From Bacillota bacterium (lineage in GTDB: Bacteria > Bacillota > UBA4882 > UBA8346), in the NCBI GenBank assembly GCA_023417475.1, contig JAEZFP010000007.1, forward strand, positions 1 through 36,089: 36,089 nt of DNA. Direction: 5' to 3'. Of this stretch, positions 16,558-24,821 are shown in pieces. A model generated the notes under the pieces. The model saw only the letters and a list, made by a program, of their open reading frames with translations, searched no databases and was not told where the DNA came from. The first letter of the stretch is position 1, and each line of letters opens with the position of its first letter. Position numbers and translations under genes: made by a program.

Positions 16558-17298
16558 ATGCTGCGTAAGCGTTGGATTGCTTTTCTAACAATCATGTTGT
16601 TAATGACGATCGGTTCCGGCTCGGTGATCCGTGCCGAATCGGCTTGGGACAATCTGTCGCTGGGGATTGAGAAGGAGATTGGTTATCTAAACTATGAAAC
16701 CATCATGGCAACCAAAACTACCGCCCAGCTTCGTCCCAGTGAATCCGCACGATTGCAACGGATTTTTACCCGGTTGGTTGCTACTTGTCAGCGGAATGAT
16801 GAGATCAAGTATACATTGACCGTGGTCGAAGACCCTGCGGTCAATGCTTTTGCGCTTCCGGGCGGTTATCTGTTTGTCAATACCGGACTGTTGGATTTTG
16901 TCCAGAGTGACGACGAATTGGCCGGAGTCCTCGGACACGAACTGGCTCATGTTGAATGTCGCCATAGCATGAAAGCCATTACCCGTTCAGTCGGGATGTC
17001 GGCAATGGTCAGCGTCGCTTTGCGCGGCGGACAGGATGACCTGCGGAAAAATGTCATTCAGAAAATGGCCAACTTCTCTATTTTACTTTTGGAGTTGGGT
17101 TTCAGTCGGGACGCCGAATATCAGGCCGACGAATCTGGCGTCCGCTTCATGGAGAAAGCGGGATATAATAAAGGACAACTCTTGAATTTTTGGCAACGGA
17201 ATCTACAGCTGTCAGGCGGATCTTCGGGATTTCTTACGGCGTTTTCCACGCATCCGCCCACTGCCGAACGGATAAAACGAATTGCCAAGATGAAATAA
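16558..17298 (+). CDS. Secreted M48 family metallopeptidase
   Basis: This is a 246-residue exported zinc protease of the BepA/YfgC-like type. A signal peptide covers residues 1-26 (cleavage near IRA-ES). The zinc motif HELAH lies at 127-131, preceded by the conserved NAFALPGGYLFVNTGLL segment, and the third ligand is in EYQADESG. The ATG at 16558 has GGGGAGG upstream; the longer frame from 16408 covers a terminator and is rejected. It lies next to another M48 gene and shares only the peptidase core with it, so one may be an old duplicate. It likely acts in envelope protein quality control. Confidence 0.88.
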   Translation: MLRKRWIAFLTIMLLMTIGSGSVIRAESAWDNLSLGIEKEIGYLNYETIMATKTTAQLRPSESARLQRIFTRLVATCQRNDEIKYTLTVVEDPAVNAFALPGGYLFVNTGLLDFVQSDDELAGVLGHELAHVECRHSMKAITRSVGMSAMVSVALRGGQDDLRKNVIQKMANFSILLLELGFSRDAEYQADESGVRFMEKAGYNKGQLLNFWQRNLQLSGGSSGFLTAFSTHPPTAERIKRIAKMK

Positions 17299-17325
17299 CG
17301 GCTGATAGACCCGGAGGGATAACGT

Positions 17326-18129
17326 GTGATTACCAGTAGTTCGAATCATTTACTGAAATTGGCGCGTAGTTTGCACCATAAAAAGGGACGGGAGGAGCAC
17401 AGACTATATCTGGCCGAAGGAATCCATTTGGTCCAGGAAGCTTTGAAGGCCGGTCAACCCATTGCCTTTTTTCTTTGGACAGCCAAATTGACCACCGCAG
17501 CGGAAGGAAGAACGCTCCTCGCCGAACTGCAGCGGCGGGGAGAAGGTTATGAGGTTGCCGAAACCGTGTTTAAAGGGGTGGCGGAGACTGAGTCACCGCA
17601 AGGAGTCATCGCGGCGCTGTCCCTACCGGTTGAGGTTCCCCTCGACTTGTCCGGTGTTAACCTGGGTTTGGTCGTGGATGGCGTTCAAGATCCCGGCAAT
17701 ATCGGGACCATTGTGCGGACAGCTTGGGCCAGCGGGGTGCAACGGATCGTTTTCACCCCGAATACCGCCGATCCTTATCAGGGCAAGGCGGTCCGTTCCG
17801 GCATGGGTGGAAGCTTTAATGTTGGGTTTTCCCGCGGTGTGACTCCGGCCGCCGTTGCGGCGGCAGCCCAACAAGCGGGAATCCAGATCGTGGCCGGCGA
17901 CCTTACGGCTTCCCGTTATTATTTCAACCATAATTTGATCCGCCCCACCCTACTGTTGATTGGGAACGAGGGCAGTGGAATCGCCACCGAGTGGAAAAAT
18001 TTTTCCATTGAGACGGTAATTATTCCACAGCCCGGACACGCGGAATCCTTGAATGTAGCGGTTTCAGCCGGTATTTTGGTCTATGAGGCAATCCGGCAGC
18101 GGATGAATATGGATACTTGTAAAAGTTAA
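17326..18129 (+). CDS. TrmH/SpoU family RNA 2'-O-methyltransferase
   Basis: This SPOUT enzyme methylates ribose 2'-OH in rRNA or tRNA using SAM. An N-terminal substrate-binding domain spans ~1-100. The knotted SPOUT domain shows motif 1 DPGNIGTIVRTA, motif 2 LLIGNEGSGI and motif 3 ESLNVAVSAGILVYE. Its 267 residues match YsgA-type rRNA methyltransferases, which lie beside pheST in Bacillus, as here. It starts at GTG with GGAGG 7 nt upstream. The pheST promoter's -35 box lies inside its last codons. The target nucleotide is unknown. Confidence 0.92.
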   Translation: MITSSSNHLLKLARSLHHKKGREEHRLYLAEGIHLVQEALKAGQPIAFFLWTAKLTTAAEGRTLLAELQRRGEGYEVAETVFKGVAETESPQGVIAALSLPVEVPLDLSGVNLGLVVDGVQDPGNIGTIVRTAWASGVQRIVFTPNTADPYQGKAVRSGMGGSFNVGFSRGVTPAAVAAAAQQAGIQIVAGDLTASRYYFNHNLIRPTLLLIGNEGSGIATEWKNFSIETVIIPQPGHAESLNVAVSAGILVYEAIRQRMNMDTCKS

Positions 18130-18145
18130 GTGGCTTTGATATAAT
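18117..18145 (+). promoter_or_regulatory. Promoter of the pheST transcript
   Basis: TTGTAA at 18117-18122 and a perfect TATAAT at 18140-18145 are 17 nt apart. It starts ~450 nt upstream of pheS, ahead of the sORF and the T-box. Confidence 0.75.
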
Positions 18146-18207
18146 GAAATTGGTTTTGCGGTGACCGTTTTCACGACAACACTCGGTGAAGAAGGGATGA
18201 TGTTGAA

Positions 18208-18309
18208 GTGAAGTTATCGGCTGAATTTTTTTGGAGGGTCTTCGAAACGACCGGTTCTATCACCGCCTACTTAATTTATCGTGAGATCGTACGGACTACA
18301 TTAAGTTAA
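18208..18309 (+). CDS. YqzL-like microprotein
   Basis: This 33-codon ORF starts with GTG and reads MKLSAEFFWRVFETTGSI and on to a TAA stop. The FFWRVFETTGSITAYL core matches the YqzL-like family of tiny Bacillota proteins of unknown function (recalled match, not searched). AAGGGA lies ~11 nt upstream. It sits between the promoter and the T-box, so it would be made even when the T-box terminates the transcript. In Bacillus yqzL lies near recO, so this location is different. Confidence 0.65.
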   Translation: MKLSAEFFWRVFETTGSITAYLIYREIVRTTLS

Positions 18310-18330
18310 TTAGGCCAATTTAAATAACAT

Positions 18331-18584
18331 AAAAGCAATGACAGAGGAAAGTACCGCATTGCCGTTCGGTTACAGGGAGAAGGGGCTAGACTGAGACTCT
18401 TTCCCGGACAAATGCAGGGAAGTTCCCTCTTGAGCTGCAGACTGAACCAAGCAGTAAGTCGCGACGGAACTCCACCGTTAACGGGAGAGGGTATAGGTTT
18501 TCCTGTACCTCACAGAGTTGAATTTTTTTGGGTGGTACCACGAAGTGAGCCTTTCGTCCCAGTAGGGGAACGGAAGGTTTTTTG
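18331..18584 (+). promoter_or_regulatory. T-box leader of pheST
   Basis: A tRNA-sensing riboswitch that lets transcription continue when tRNA-Phe is uncharged. Visible parts are the Stem I start (GACAGAGGAAAGTACC near 18340), the T-box core GGGTGGTACCACG at 18530-18542 and an intrinsic terminator: CCTTTCGTCCC at 18550-18560 pairs with GGGGAACGGAAGG at 18565-18577, followed by T6. A UUC triplet at 18423-18425 is a candidate specifier, not proven. The cognate tRNA-Phe gene is at 444-519. Confidence 0.92.
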
Positions 18585-18624
18585 TTTTTCGCTTTTTTAA
18601 TATATGTCAGATGGGGGTACAAAT

Positions 18625-19644
18625 ATGAAAGAGCAGCTTGAAAAGTTGCGACTCGAGGCTTTGGCTGAGATCGGGCAGGCGCAACTCAGCTCAGAATTGA
18701 ACGAGATTCGCGTCAGGTACTTAGGTAAAAAAGGATCGCTCACCGCAATCTTGCGAGGAATGGGGTCGTTGAGTCCGGAAGAACGTCCGGTCATCGGTGA
18801 ACTCGCCAATCAAGTGCGGGAAGAGATTGAAACAGCCATTAACCAACAGACCGCGCAGCTTGCCAAGGCCGAGCAACAAGTACGTTTGGTAGCCGAGTCG
18901 TTGGATATTTTATTACCAGGTCGGCGACCGCGGTTGGGGCATCCCCATCCGATTCAACTCGTGATGGATGAGATTGCGGAGATCTTTATCGGTTTGGGCT
19001 TTACCATTGCGGAAGGCCCCGAAGTTGAACAGGATTATTATAATTTCGAAGCCTTAAATTTGCCTAAGGATCATCCGGCCCGGGATATGCACGATTCATT
19101 GTATATCACGCCCGAAATTTTATTGCGGACCCATACGTCGCCGGTACAAATCCGGGCGATGGAAGCGCAACATCCCAATCCGATCCGGGTCATCGCGCCC
19201 GGGCGGGTATATCGGCGCGACGCGTTGGATGCGACCCATTCGCCGATGTTCACTCAGATCGAAGGGTTAGTCGTCGACGAGGGGATTACTTTCGGTGATT
19301 TGAAAGGAATTTTGACTGTTTTCGCTCAAAAATTATTCGGCCATGATCGTAAGGTCCGTTTCCGTCCAAGTTACTTCCCATTCACCGAACCTAGCGCCGA
19401 GGTCGACGTTTCCTGCGGTTGCGGCGGCAAAGGATGCCGGGTTTGTAAAGGAAGCGGTTGGCTTGAGATTCTCGGTTCGGGTTCGGTCAATCCCAAAGTC
19501 CTGGAGATGTCCAAATATGATCCTGAAAAAGTCTCCGGTTTTGCATTTGGCATGGGCGCGGAGCGGATCGCAATGTTGAAATACGATATTAACGATATAC
19601 GCGTCTTTTATGAGAACGACGGGCGGTTCTTGTCCCAATTCTAA
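18625..19644 (+). CDS. pheS: Phenylalanyl-tRNA synthetase alpha subunit
   Basis: The catalytic subunit of the alpha2beta2 enzyme that charges tRNA-Phe. An N-terminal coiled coil covers ~1-90. The class II core contains the HPARDMHDSLY region, motif 2 around FTQIEGLVVDEG and motif 3 GFAFGMGAERIAML near the C-terminus, plus the Cys-rich loop CGCGGKGCRVC typical of many bacterial PheS. The ATG at 18625 is preferred over the in-frame ATG at 18604, because GGGGGT lies ~8 nt before it and MKEQLEKL is the usual opening. 339 residues is normal. Confidence 0.97.
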   Translation: MKEQLEKLRLEALAEIGQAQLSSELNEIRVRYLGKKGSLTAILRGMGSLSPEERPVIGELANQVREEIETAINQQTAQLAKAEQQVRLVAESLDILLPGRRPRLGHPHPIQLVMDEIAEIFIGLGFTIAEGPEVEQDYYNFEALNLPKDHPARDMHDSLYITPEILLRTHTSPVQIRAMEAQHPNPIRVIAPGRVYRRDALDATHSPMFTQIEGLVVDEGITFGDLKGILTVFAQKLFGHDRKVRFRPSYFPFTEPSAEVDVSCGCGGKGCRVCKGSGWLEILGSGSVNPKVLEMSKYDPEKVSGFAFGMGAERIAMLKYDINDIRVFYENDGRFLSQF

Positions 19645-19662
19645 CAGGGTGGAGGAAGAAAC

Positions 19663-22065
19663 ATGCGGGTATCATTAGAATGGTTGCGCGAGTATGTACC
19701 GATTGCTATTTCAGCGGCCGAATTGGCCGATAAATTAACCATGTCCGGAATCGCGGTTGAAGCCATTGAAGACCAGACCGCGCAATATCAGGGGATGGTT
19801 GTCGCTAAAGTGCTTGAATTAACCAAACACGAACAGGCTGATAATTTGCTTATCACCAAAGTTGATACCGGCGGTCAAGGGATTCATCAAGTGATTACCG
19901 CCGCCAAAAACCTGACAGTTGGCGATTTAGTGCCGTTGGCATTACCGGGAACCACTTTGCCCGATGGCAAACGCATTGAGGAAGTCACGTTTAAAGGGAT
20001 CCGGTCCCAAGGGATGCTCTGTTCGGGAACGGAATTGGCGTTAGAAAAAGAATCGGCCGGAATCTGGGTTTTTGATCCGGAAATCCCGGTTGGCACGCCG
20101 GTTGCCGCAGCCATCGGCGCGACCGACCAGATCCTGGTTTTAGAGTTGACCGCCAATCGCCCGGATTGTCTGGGAATGATCGGTGTGGCGCGCGAAGTAG
20201 CGGCAATATTGGGTGTTGAACTAACCCTTAGCGACACCACGGTGAAAGCCGAAGGCGAACCGATTGACGGACGGCTATCGATCACCATCCAGGATCCGGA
20301 TCTGTGCGCGCGTTATATTGGTCGAATTGTCACCGGAGTCAAAATCGGTCCGTCGCCCCAATGGCTGCAGCGCCGGTTGCAGGCTGCCGGGATTCGACCG
20401 ATCAATAATGTCGTCGATATTACGAACTATGTGTTAATGGAGTATAATCAACCGTTGCACGCGTTTGATCTTGATCGGATCCACGATCGGGCGATTATTG
20501 TCCGCCGGGCGCGAGCCGGGGAGAAGTTGGTTACTTTGGATGATGTGGAACGGCAGTTTGACGCAGGACAGTTATTAATCGCCGACCCGCAAGAAGGTCT
20601 TTGCGTGGCGGGAGTCATGGGCGGAGCCACCAGTGAAGTCAAATCCGATACGGTCAATATACTTTTCGAATCAGCTTATTTTATGCCGAAAAGCGTACGT
20701 AAAACCGCCAAAATGTTAGGAATGCGGTCGGAGGCTTCCTTCCGTTTTGAGCGGGGAATCGATCCCAACGGTTGCCTCAACGCCATAAACCGGGCGGTGC
20801 ATCTGATTGAATCATTGGGTATCGGGACGGTCGCCCAAGGCTACATTGACCAATATCCGGCCCCGGTTGAGCCGTTGACGATCAAAACTTCCGCCATGGT
20901 CATCAACCGTTGGCTGGGGACTGACTTAGCGCCGGAAGTGATCCAAGATTATCTGGAACGGGTCTGCTTCGAGGTGACTGCGGAGAATGACGCTATGATG
21001 GTAAAGGTGCCGACTTTCCGTCAGGATGTGACGCTCACCGCCGATTTGGCCGAAGAGGTCGCCCGGTTATACGGTTATGACCGGATTCCCGCCACGTTGC
21101 CGGAGAGTCGCTTGCCCGGCGGTCGCGATCCTTTCCAACAGTTCCAGGCGGACTGTCGTAACTTGCTTAGCGGGATGGGCTTGTCGGAGATTTTAACCTA
21201 TAGCTTATACGCTAAAAACACCGCCGAGCGCCTGGGCATCGAGTCCAACGATTCGCTCGCCCGGACAGTTGACTTGATGGTTCCGTTAAGTGAGGAGCAG
21301 GCGGTGATGCGGACCAATCTGGTTCATGGGCTGCTTGAATGTTTAGCGTTTAATCTCAAGCGTCGCCAACACCATTTGGCTCTTTATGAGCTTGCCCGGG
21401 TCTATTGGCCGAAAACAGGTTCGGTATTACCGCAAGAACCGCTCCATTTGAGCATCGGATTGACCGGGGATCTCCGGGAATACGGTTGGAACCAACCCCA
21501 TGCCGAAGTTGACTTCTATGATATTAAAGGTATTCTTGAAACGATTGTAACCAAATTCAATTTACCGGAATTGACATTGCAACGTTCGACTCACCCGTTT
21601 CTCCACCCCGGTCAGGGGGCGGATATCGTTGTTGGCGGTCAAGTGGTTGGCTTCATGGGTCAGGTGCATCCGGACGTCGCGTCCGAATACGGACTCACCA
21701 AACGGGCTTATATTTTGGAATTGGATCTCACATTGCTTCATCCGCTACGGAAAACCGAAGTTTTGTTTGAGTCGTTGCCGAAATTCCCCGCCTTGGAGCG
21801 GGATTTGGCGTTGGTGCTTCCGCAAACGGTTAGCGCCGCCGAGGTTGGCGCGAAAATTGAAGAAATAACCGGCCATTTGGTGGAAAAAGTTGAGCTCTTT
21901 GATGTCTACCAAGGGGAACAAGTTCCGGAGGGGATGCGCAGTTTGGCTTTTAGCCTCATTTACCGCGCCAATGATCGCACTTTAAATGACGCGGAAGTGA
22001 ATCAACTGCAAACGGAGTTGTTGGAAAAACTGAACGCGGCGTATGGCGCATCCGTGCGCGGTTAA
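19663..22065 (+). CDS. pheT: Phenylalanyl-tRNA synthetase beta subunit
   Basis: The large subunit of PheRS, responsible for editing and tRNA binding. In order: an OB-fold tRNA-binding domain at ~40-150, the B3/B4 editing domain at ~200-390, B5, a catalytic-like core, and the FDX anticodon-binding domain in the last ~95 residues (FPALERDLALVLP). 800 residues is close to Bacillus PheT (804). The ATG has GGAGG upstream. It is 18 nt after pheS in the same T-box-controlled operon. Confidence 0.97.
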   Translation: MRVSLEWLREYVPIAISAAELADKLTMSGIAVEAIEDQTAQYQGMVVAKVLELTKHEQADNLLITKVDTGGQGIHQVITAAKNLTVGDLVPLALPGTTLPDGKRIEEVTFKGIRSQGMLCSGTELALEKESAGIWVFDPEIPVGTPVAAAIGATDQILVLELTANRPDCLGMIGVAREVAAILGVELTLSDTTVKAEGEPIDGRLSITIQDPDLCARYIGRIVTGVKIGPSPQWLQRRLQAAGIRPINNVVDITNYVLMEYNQPLHAFDLDRIHDRAIIVRRARAGEKLVTLDDVERQFDAGQLLIADPQEGLCVAGVMGGATSEVKSDTVNILFESAYFMPKSVRKTAKMLGMRSEASFRFERGIDPNGCLNAINRAVHLIESLGIGTVAQGYIDQYPAPVEPLTIKTSAMVINRWLGTDLAPEVIQDYLERVCFEVTAENDAMMVKVPTFRQDVTLTADLAEEVARLYGYDRIPATLPESRLPGGRDPFQQFQADCRNLLSGMGLSEILTYSLYAKNTAERLGIESNDSLARTVDLMVPLSEEQAVMRTNLVHGLLECLAFNLKRRQHHLALYELARVYWPKTGSVLPQEPLHLSIGLTGDLREYGWNQPHAEVDFYDIKGILETIVTKFNLPELTLQRSTHPFLHPGQGADIVVGGQVVGFMGQVHPDVASEYGLTKRAYILELDLTLLHPLRKTEVLFESLPKFPALERDLALVLPQTVSAAEVGAKIEEITGHLVEKVELFDVYQGEQVPEGMRSLAFSLIYRANDRTLNDAEVNQLQTELLEKLNAAYGASVRG

Positions 22066-22116
22066 GCAATTACATCGAGAACGACGGAACCCAGTATTTG
22101 GCAAGTGATAGTTCTA

Positions 22117-22170
22117 AGCGCCCCCTACCAGGCATAGATTGTAGAAAAAGGACAGGGGGTGCTTTTTTTT
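22117..22170 (+). terminator. Terminator of pheST overlapping the next gene's ribosome site
   Basis: AGCGCCCCCT at 22117-22126 pairs with AGGGGGTGCT at 22154-22163, followed by T8. The loop is 27 nt. The 3' arm also serves as the likely Shine-Dalgarno of the ATG at 22171. Confidence 0.78.
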
Positions 22171-23040
22171 ATGGACAAAATCTGGGATAAGGTCGAAAAA
22201 CAGATCGCGTCAGGGAGTGTTTTTTATATTGGATTGGCGGTTTTGTGGGCGTTGACAACGATTGGAATCGGAAATCTGGAAAAACTTTCACAATGGAATG
22301 AGCTGAAAGCATACCTCGAAAGCAAAGTGCTTTTTGTGGCAGTGGTCTTTTTAGGGCGGTTTCTTTTTTTTCCGCAATACCGAAGTGAGCGGGGGCGACT
22401 TTGGACAATCCTGCTGGGAACGTTGTTAGTAGTCGGAACCCAATCTCCCAAGTTTTTAACGGGGGCCAACTGGGGCTACGCTGGATTGATCATTGCCGAC
22501 TCGATGATCTGGGGTTTTTTCTTGAGCACTTTTGGTGAGAGCTTGGTACTAACATGGTTGCATTGGAAAAATCAAGCGAAAGTTGCGCCAACGCTTTTGA
22601 TCAATCTGTGGCAACGTTTTTGGCAAGAGTTGATGCAATCGGGATTTCTATTATTGATCTTTTTAAGTTTAGTCTATTATTATCTGGTCAGCTTTTATTT
22701 GGTGGATACTGTCGCTTATTGTTTTATCCTATTGATTCCTCTGGTTGCTTGGGGCGTTGGTCTCTATTGGATCATCCGCAGCAAGGTGCGGCGTTGGATT
22801 CGCGAAGAGCTCCTCAAGATCGATCAAGAGATATCGCTATATCTCCATTGGCAAACATGGATTGATCAACCCGAATTTAACGAACGTTTCCCCTGGATCG
22901 AATATCTCTTTCAAATTCGCAACTATTTGTATTTTGCAATGAAACCGCAGGTTTCGGCGGCCGCCATTTGCTTGTATATCGTTTATAGCGGTTTTATCTT
23001 AATTTTACCCTTTTTATTTGGGCTCATTGCCGAAGTTTGA
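22171..23040 (+). CDS. Unknown integral membrane protein
   Basis: I do not recognise this 289-residue protein. About six to seven hydrophobic segments are visible, near residues 14-33, 50-67, 78-92, 98-127, 148-205 (two to three) and 255-280. A charged, basic cytoplasmic loop with Trp-rich residues lies near 205-245. No catalytic motif or transporter signature is evident. The ATG follows directly on a T-tract, with AGGGGGTG ~9 nt upstream inside the pheST terminator stem; a GTG 12 nt upstream is less likely. It is a single gene bounded by terminators on both sides. Confidence 0.7.
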   Translation: MDKIWDKVEKQIASGSVFYIGLAVLWALTTIGIGNLEKLSQWNELKAYLESKVLFVAVVFLGRFLFFPQYRSERGRLWTILLGTLLVVGTQSPKFLTGANWGYAGLIIADSMIWGFFLSTFGESLVLTWLHWKNQAKVAPTLLINLWQRFWQELMQSGFLLLIFLSLVYYYLVSFYLVDTVAYCFILLIPLVAWGVGLYWIIRSKVRRWIREELLKIDQEISLYLHWQTWIDQPEFNERFPWIEYLFQIRNYLYFAMKPQVSAAAICLYIVYSGFILILPFLFGLIAEV

Positions 23041-23065
23041 CTCCTTCAATTGAAGGAGTTTTTTT
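23040..23065 (+). terminator. Terminator of the membrane protein gene
   Basis: The perfect stem ACTCCTTC/GAAGGAGT with an AATT loop is followed by T7. It begins at the last base of the stop codon. Confidence 0.9.
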
Positions 23066-23111
23066 ATGAATGGATAATTAAAAAGGAGGATTATGATGAC
23101 GGGGTGCGGGA

Positions 23112-23384
23112 ATGATCGAACGGAAAAACGGCGCAGCAGAGACCAAACAGTATATCGTCCGCCTGATGGGAGAGGAATACCTGATCCGAGGGAATGACGA
23201 CCGTGACTACGTTGATCGAATCGCTTCCTATCTGGAAGAGATCTTAAAAACCATCGCTACCAACAGTCCAAAACTGAATAAATCGCAAGTGGCTGTCCTC
23301 GCCGCCTTAAAAGTCGCGGATGAAATGCATAAATTACGTCAAAAATATCAATATTTAGACAATTTATTGGAAGAAGCCGACTAA
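23112..23384 (+). CDS. zapA: Cell division protein ZapA
   Basis: ZapA binds FtsZ and promotes Z-ring bundling. The 90 residues show the ZapA pattern: a beta strand region YIVRLMGEEYLIRG, then a long helix with NKSQVAVLAALKVADEMHKLRQKY. The frame is closed just upstream (TGA at 23097), so ATG 23112 is the only start, with GGGGTG as ribosome site. A stronger AGGAGG at 23084-23089 instead fits ATG 23096 in another frame. zapA-cvpA after pheT is the usual Bacillota order. Confidence 0.88.
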   Translation: MIERKNGAAETKQYIVRLMGEEYLIRGNDDRDYVDRIASYLEEILKTIATNSPKLNKSQVAVLAALKVADEMHKLRQKYQYLDNLLEEAD

Positions 23385-23396
23385 AGGGGGATCGCC

Positions 23397-24209
23397 ATGA
23401 CCTGGATTGATTGGATGATCGGTGGCGCTTTCGGATATTTTATCTTTCAAGGTTATCGCAAGGGTTTCATACAGCAGTTTTTCGACTTACTCGGTGGGGT
23501 CCTGGCGTTGATTTTGGCGTTTTACTTTTATCCGCGCGTTGGGAATTTTCTCATAACTTATCTCCATTTTTCAGAACAGTTGTGTCAGATTATGGGGTTT
23601 GTCTTAATCGTGGTGCTGATCGCCGGCGCGGTCAGCTATATCGGCCGTCAATGGAAATCGTCGAAAAAAAACGACCCGATTACTTTGATCGATAGCGGGA
23701 TTGGCGCGTTGTTCGGCGGATGTAAAGCCGCTATCATCTCCATTATCGTTTTGTTGACGTTGCTGGCGTTGCCGTGGGATTTCGTCAAAAGTCCGCTGGA
23801 GACTTCCAGTTTTGCCAATGACTTGCTCCGGTTGGCGCCGCTTTTCTATGTGATTCAGGATCGCTCTTTACCGGGAGAGATGCCGCGGTTGATTGTTTCT
23901 CCCGAAGGCTTGCAACTGCGAAAGGTGAACGGGCGCGAGCTTGCCGGCGCCCAATGTATTGCTTGCGGCTACAAAGTGGAATACCGGGGCTTGGTGAAAA
24001 CGGGGTTATCCAGTTATCCCCAAGTTTATTGCCCAAACTGCCGGCGGGTCAGCGATGGTTGTCTGACCTTTGAAGGTTATCATATGATTCATGGCGTCTG
24101 TCCGTATGACCGGTTTGGGAGTGTCGGGGTCATTGATTGTAAGGTTTGGCCCAATCCCGAACCGACGACCGTGAAAGGGAAATGCCCGGTCTGTGGCCGA
24201 ACGCAGTGA
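23397..24209 (+). CDS. CvpA family membrane protein with Cys-rich C-terminal tail
   Basis: Residues 1-150 hold four membrane segments and the CvpA signature (a short glycine-rich turn near FQGYRKGFIQQFFDLLGG). CvpA-like proteins are linked to colicin V production in E. coli and to envelope functions elsewhere. Residues ~175-270 add an unusual tail with CxxC pairs (Cys187/190, Cys212/215, Cys263/266) plus Cys222, Cys235 and Cys248, which suggests two zinc-ribbon-like folds. Typical CvpA proteins are ~160-180 residues without this tail. It is 12 nt after zapA with AGGGGG before the ATG. Confidence 0.8.
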   Translation: MTWIDWMIGGAFGYFIFQGYRKGFIQQFFDLLGGVLALILAFYFYPRVGNFLITYLHFSEQLCQIMGFVLIVVLIAGAVSYIGRQWKSSKKNDPITLIDSGIGALFGGCKAAIISIIVLLTLLALPWDFVKSPLETSSFANDLLRLAPLFYVIQDRSLPGEMPRLIVSPEGLQLRKVNGRELAGAQCIACGYKVEYRGLVKTGLSSYPQVYCPNCRRVSDGCLTFEGYHMIHGVCPYDRFGSVGVIDCKVWPNPEPTTVKGKCPVCGRTQ

Positions 24210-24262
24210 TTCCCACGCATGGCTTCGCTCCTTGCGGTTGATACTAACCGTGAGGCGATGGG

Positions 24263-24820
24263 ATGGACTGGTGGGAAATACTGCGGTTTGTCGTTAAACT
24301 GGTATCGATTTATATTGTTGCGTTGGCGGTCGTCCGGTGGATGGGCAAGCGCGCGTTGGGAACCCTGAGCTTGTTTGATCTGGTTATTATGGCCGGTATC
24401 GGTGATGTCATCGTCATGGTTGGACTGGAACAACAAGTGCCTTTCAGCCGCGGAGTTGTCATTATGGCAATGCTTGGCGGTTTAGAGTTGTTGTTTTCAA
24501 TGTTGACTTATCGTTACAAATTTTTTGCCCGATTATTAGAGGGCAAGCCGACGGTTTTGATCAAAAACGGATTGCCGCTTGAGGAGAACCTGGCTAAAGA
24601 ACATATCTCCATCGCCGATCTTTGTCAGGAATTACGCAAGCAAGGGGTATCAAAATTATCCCAAGTCGCTCAGGCGATGTTGGAGGCTTGCGGCAAATTC
24701 AGTGTAATTATCAAAGACGAGGAACCGGGTTCAAACCAAACGATCCTGGACGAAATAACCGCGTTGCGTCAGGAGATTCAAGAGTTGAAGGCGATGCTGG
24801 AAGCCGCTAAGGAGCGTTAA
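24263..24820 (+). CDS. DUF421 (YetF/YrbG-like) membrane protein
   Basis: Three membrane segments lie within residues ~5-85, including the conserved RWMGKRALGTLSLFDLVI stretch of DUF421 proteins. A cytoplasmic alpha/beta YetF-type domain follows (LLEGKPTVLIKNG, then DLCQELRKQGV). The tail after ~155 is a Glu/Leu-rich coiled coil. Family members are linked to spore or stress physiology but have no proven activity. The start ATG has GTGAGG upstream, preceded by a small hairpin (CGGTT/AACCG, 24234-24249). The stop nearly abuts the next gene. Confidence 0.85.
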   Translation: MDWWEILRFVVKLVSIYIVALAVVRWMGKRALGTLSLFDLVIMAGIGDVIVMVGLEQQVPFSRGVVIMAMLGGLELLFSMLTYRYKFFARLLEGKPTVLIKNGLPLEENLAKEHISIADLCQELRKQGVSKLSQVAQAMLEACGKFSVIIKDEEPGSNQTILDEITALRQEIQELKAMLEAAKER

Positions 24821-24821
24821 A

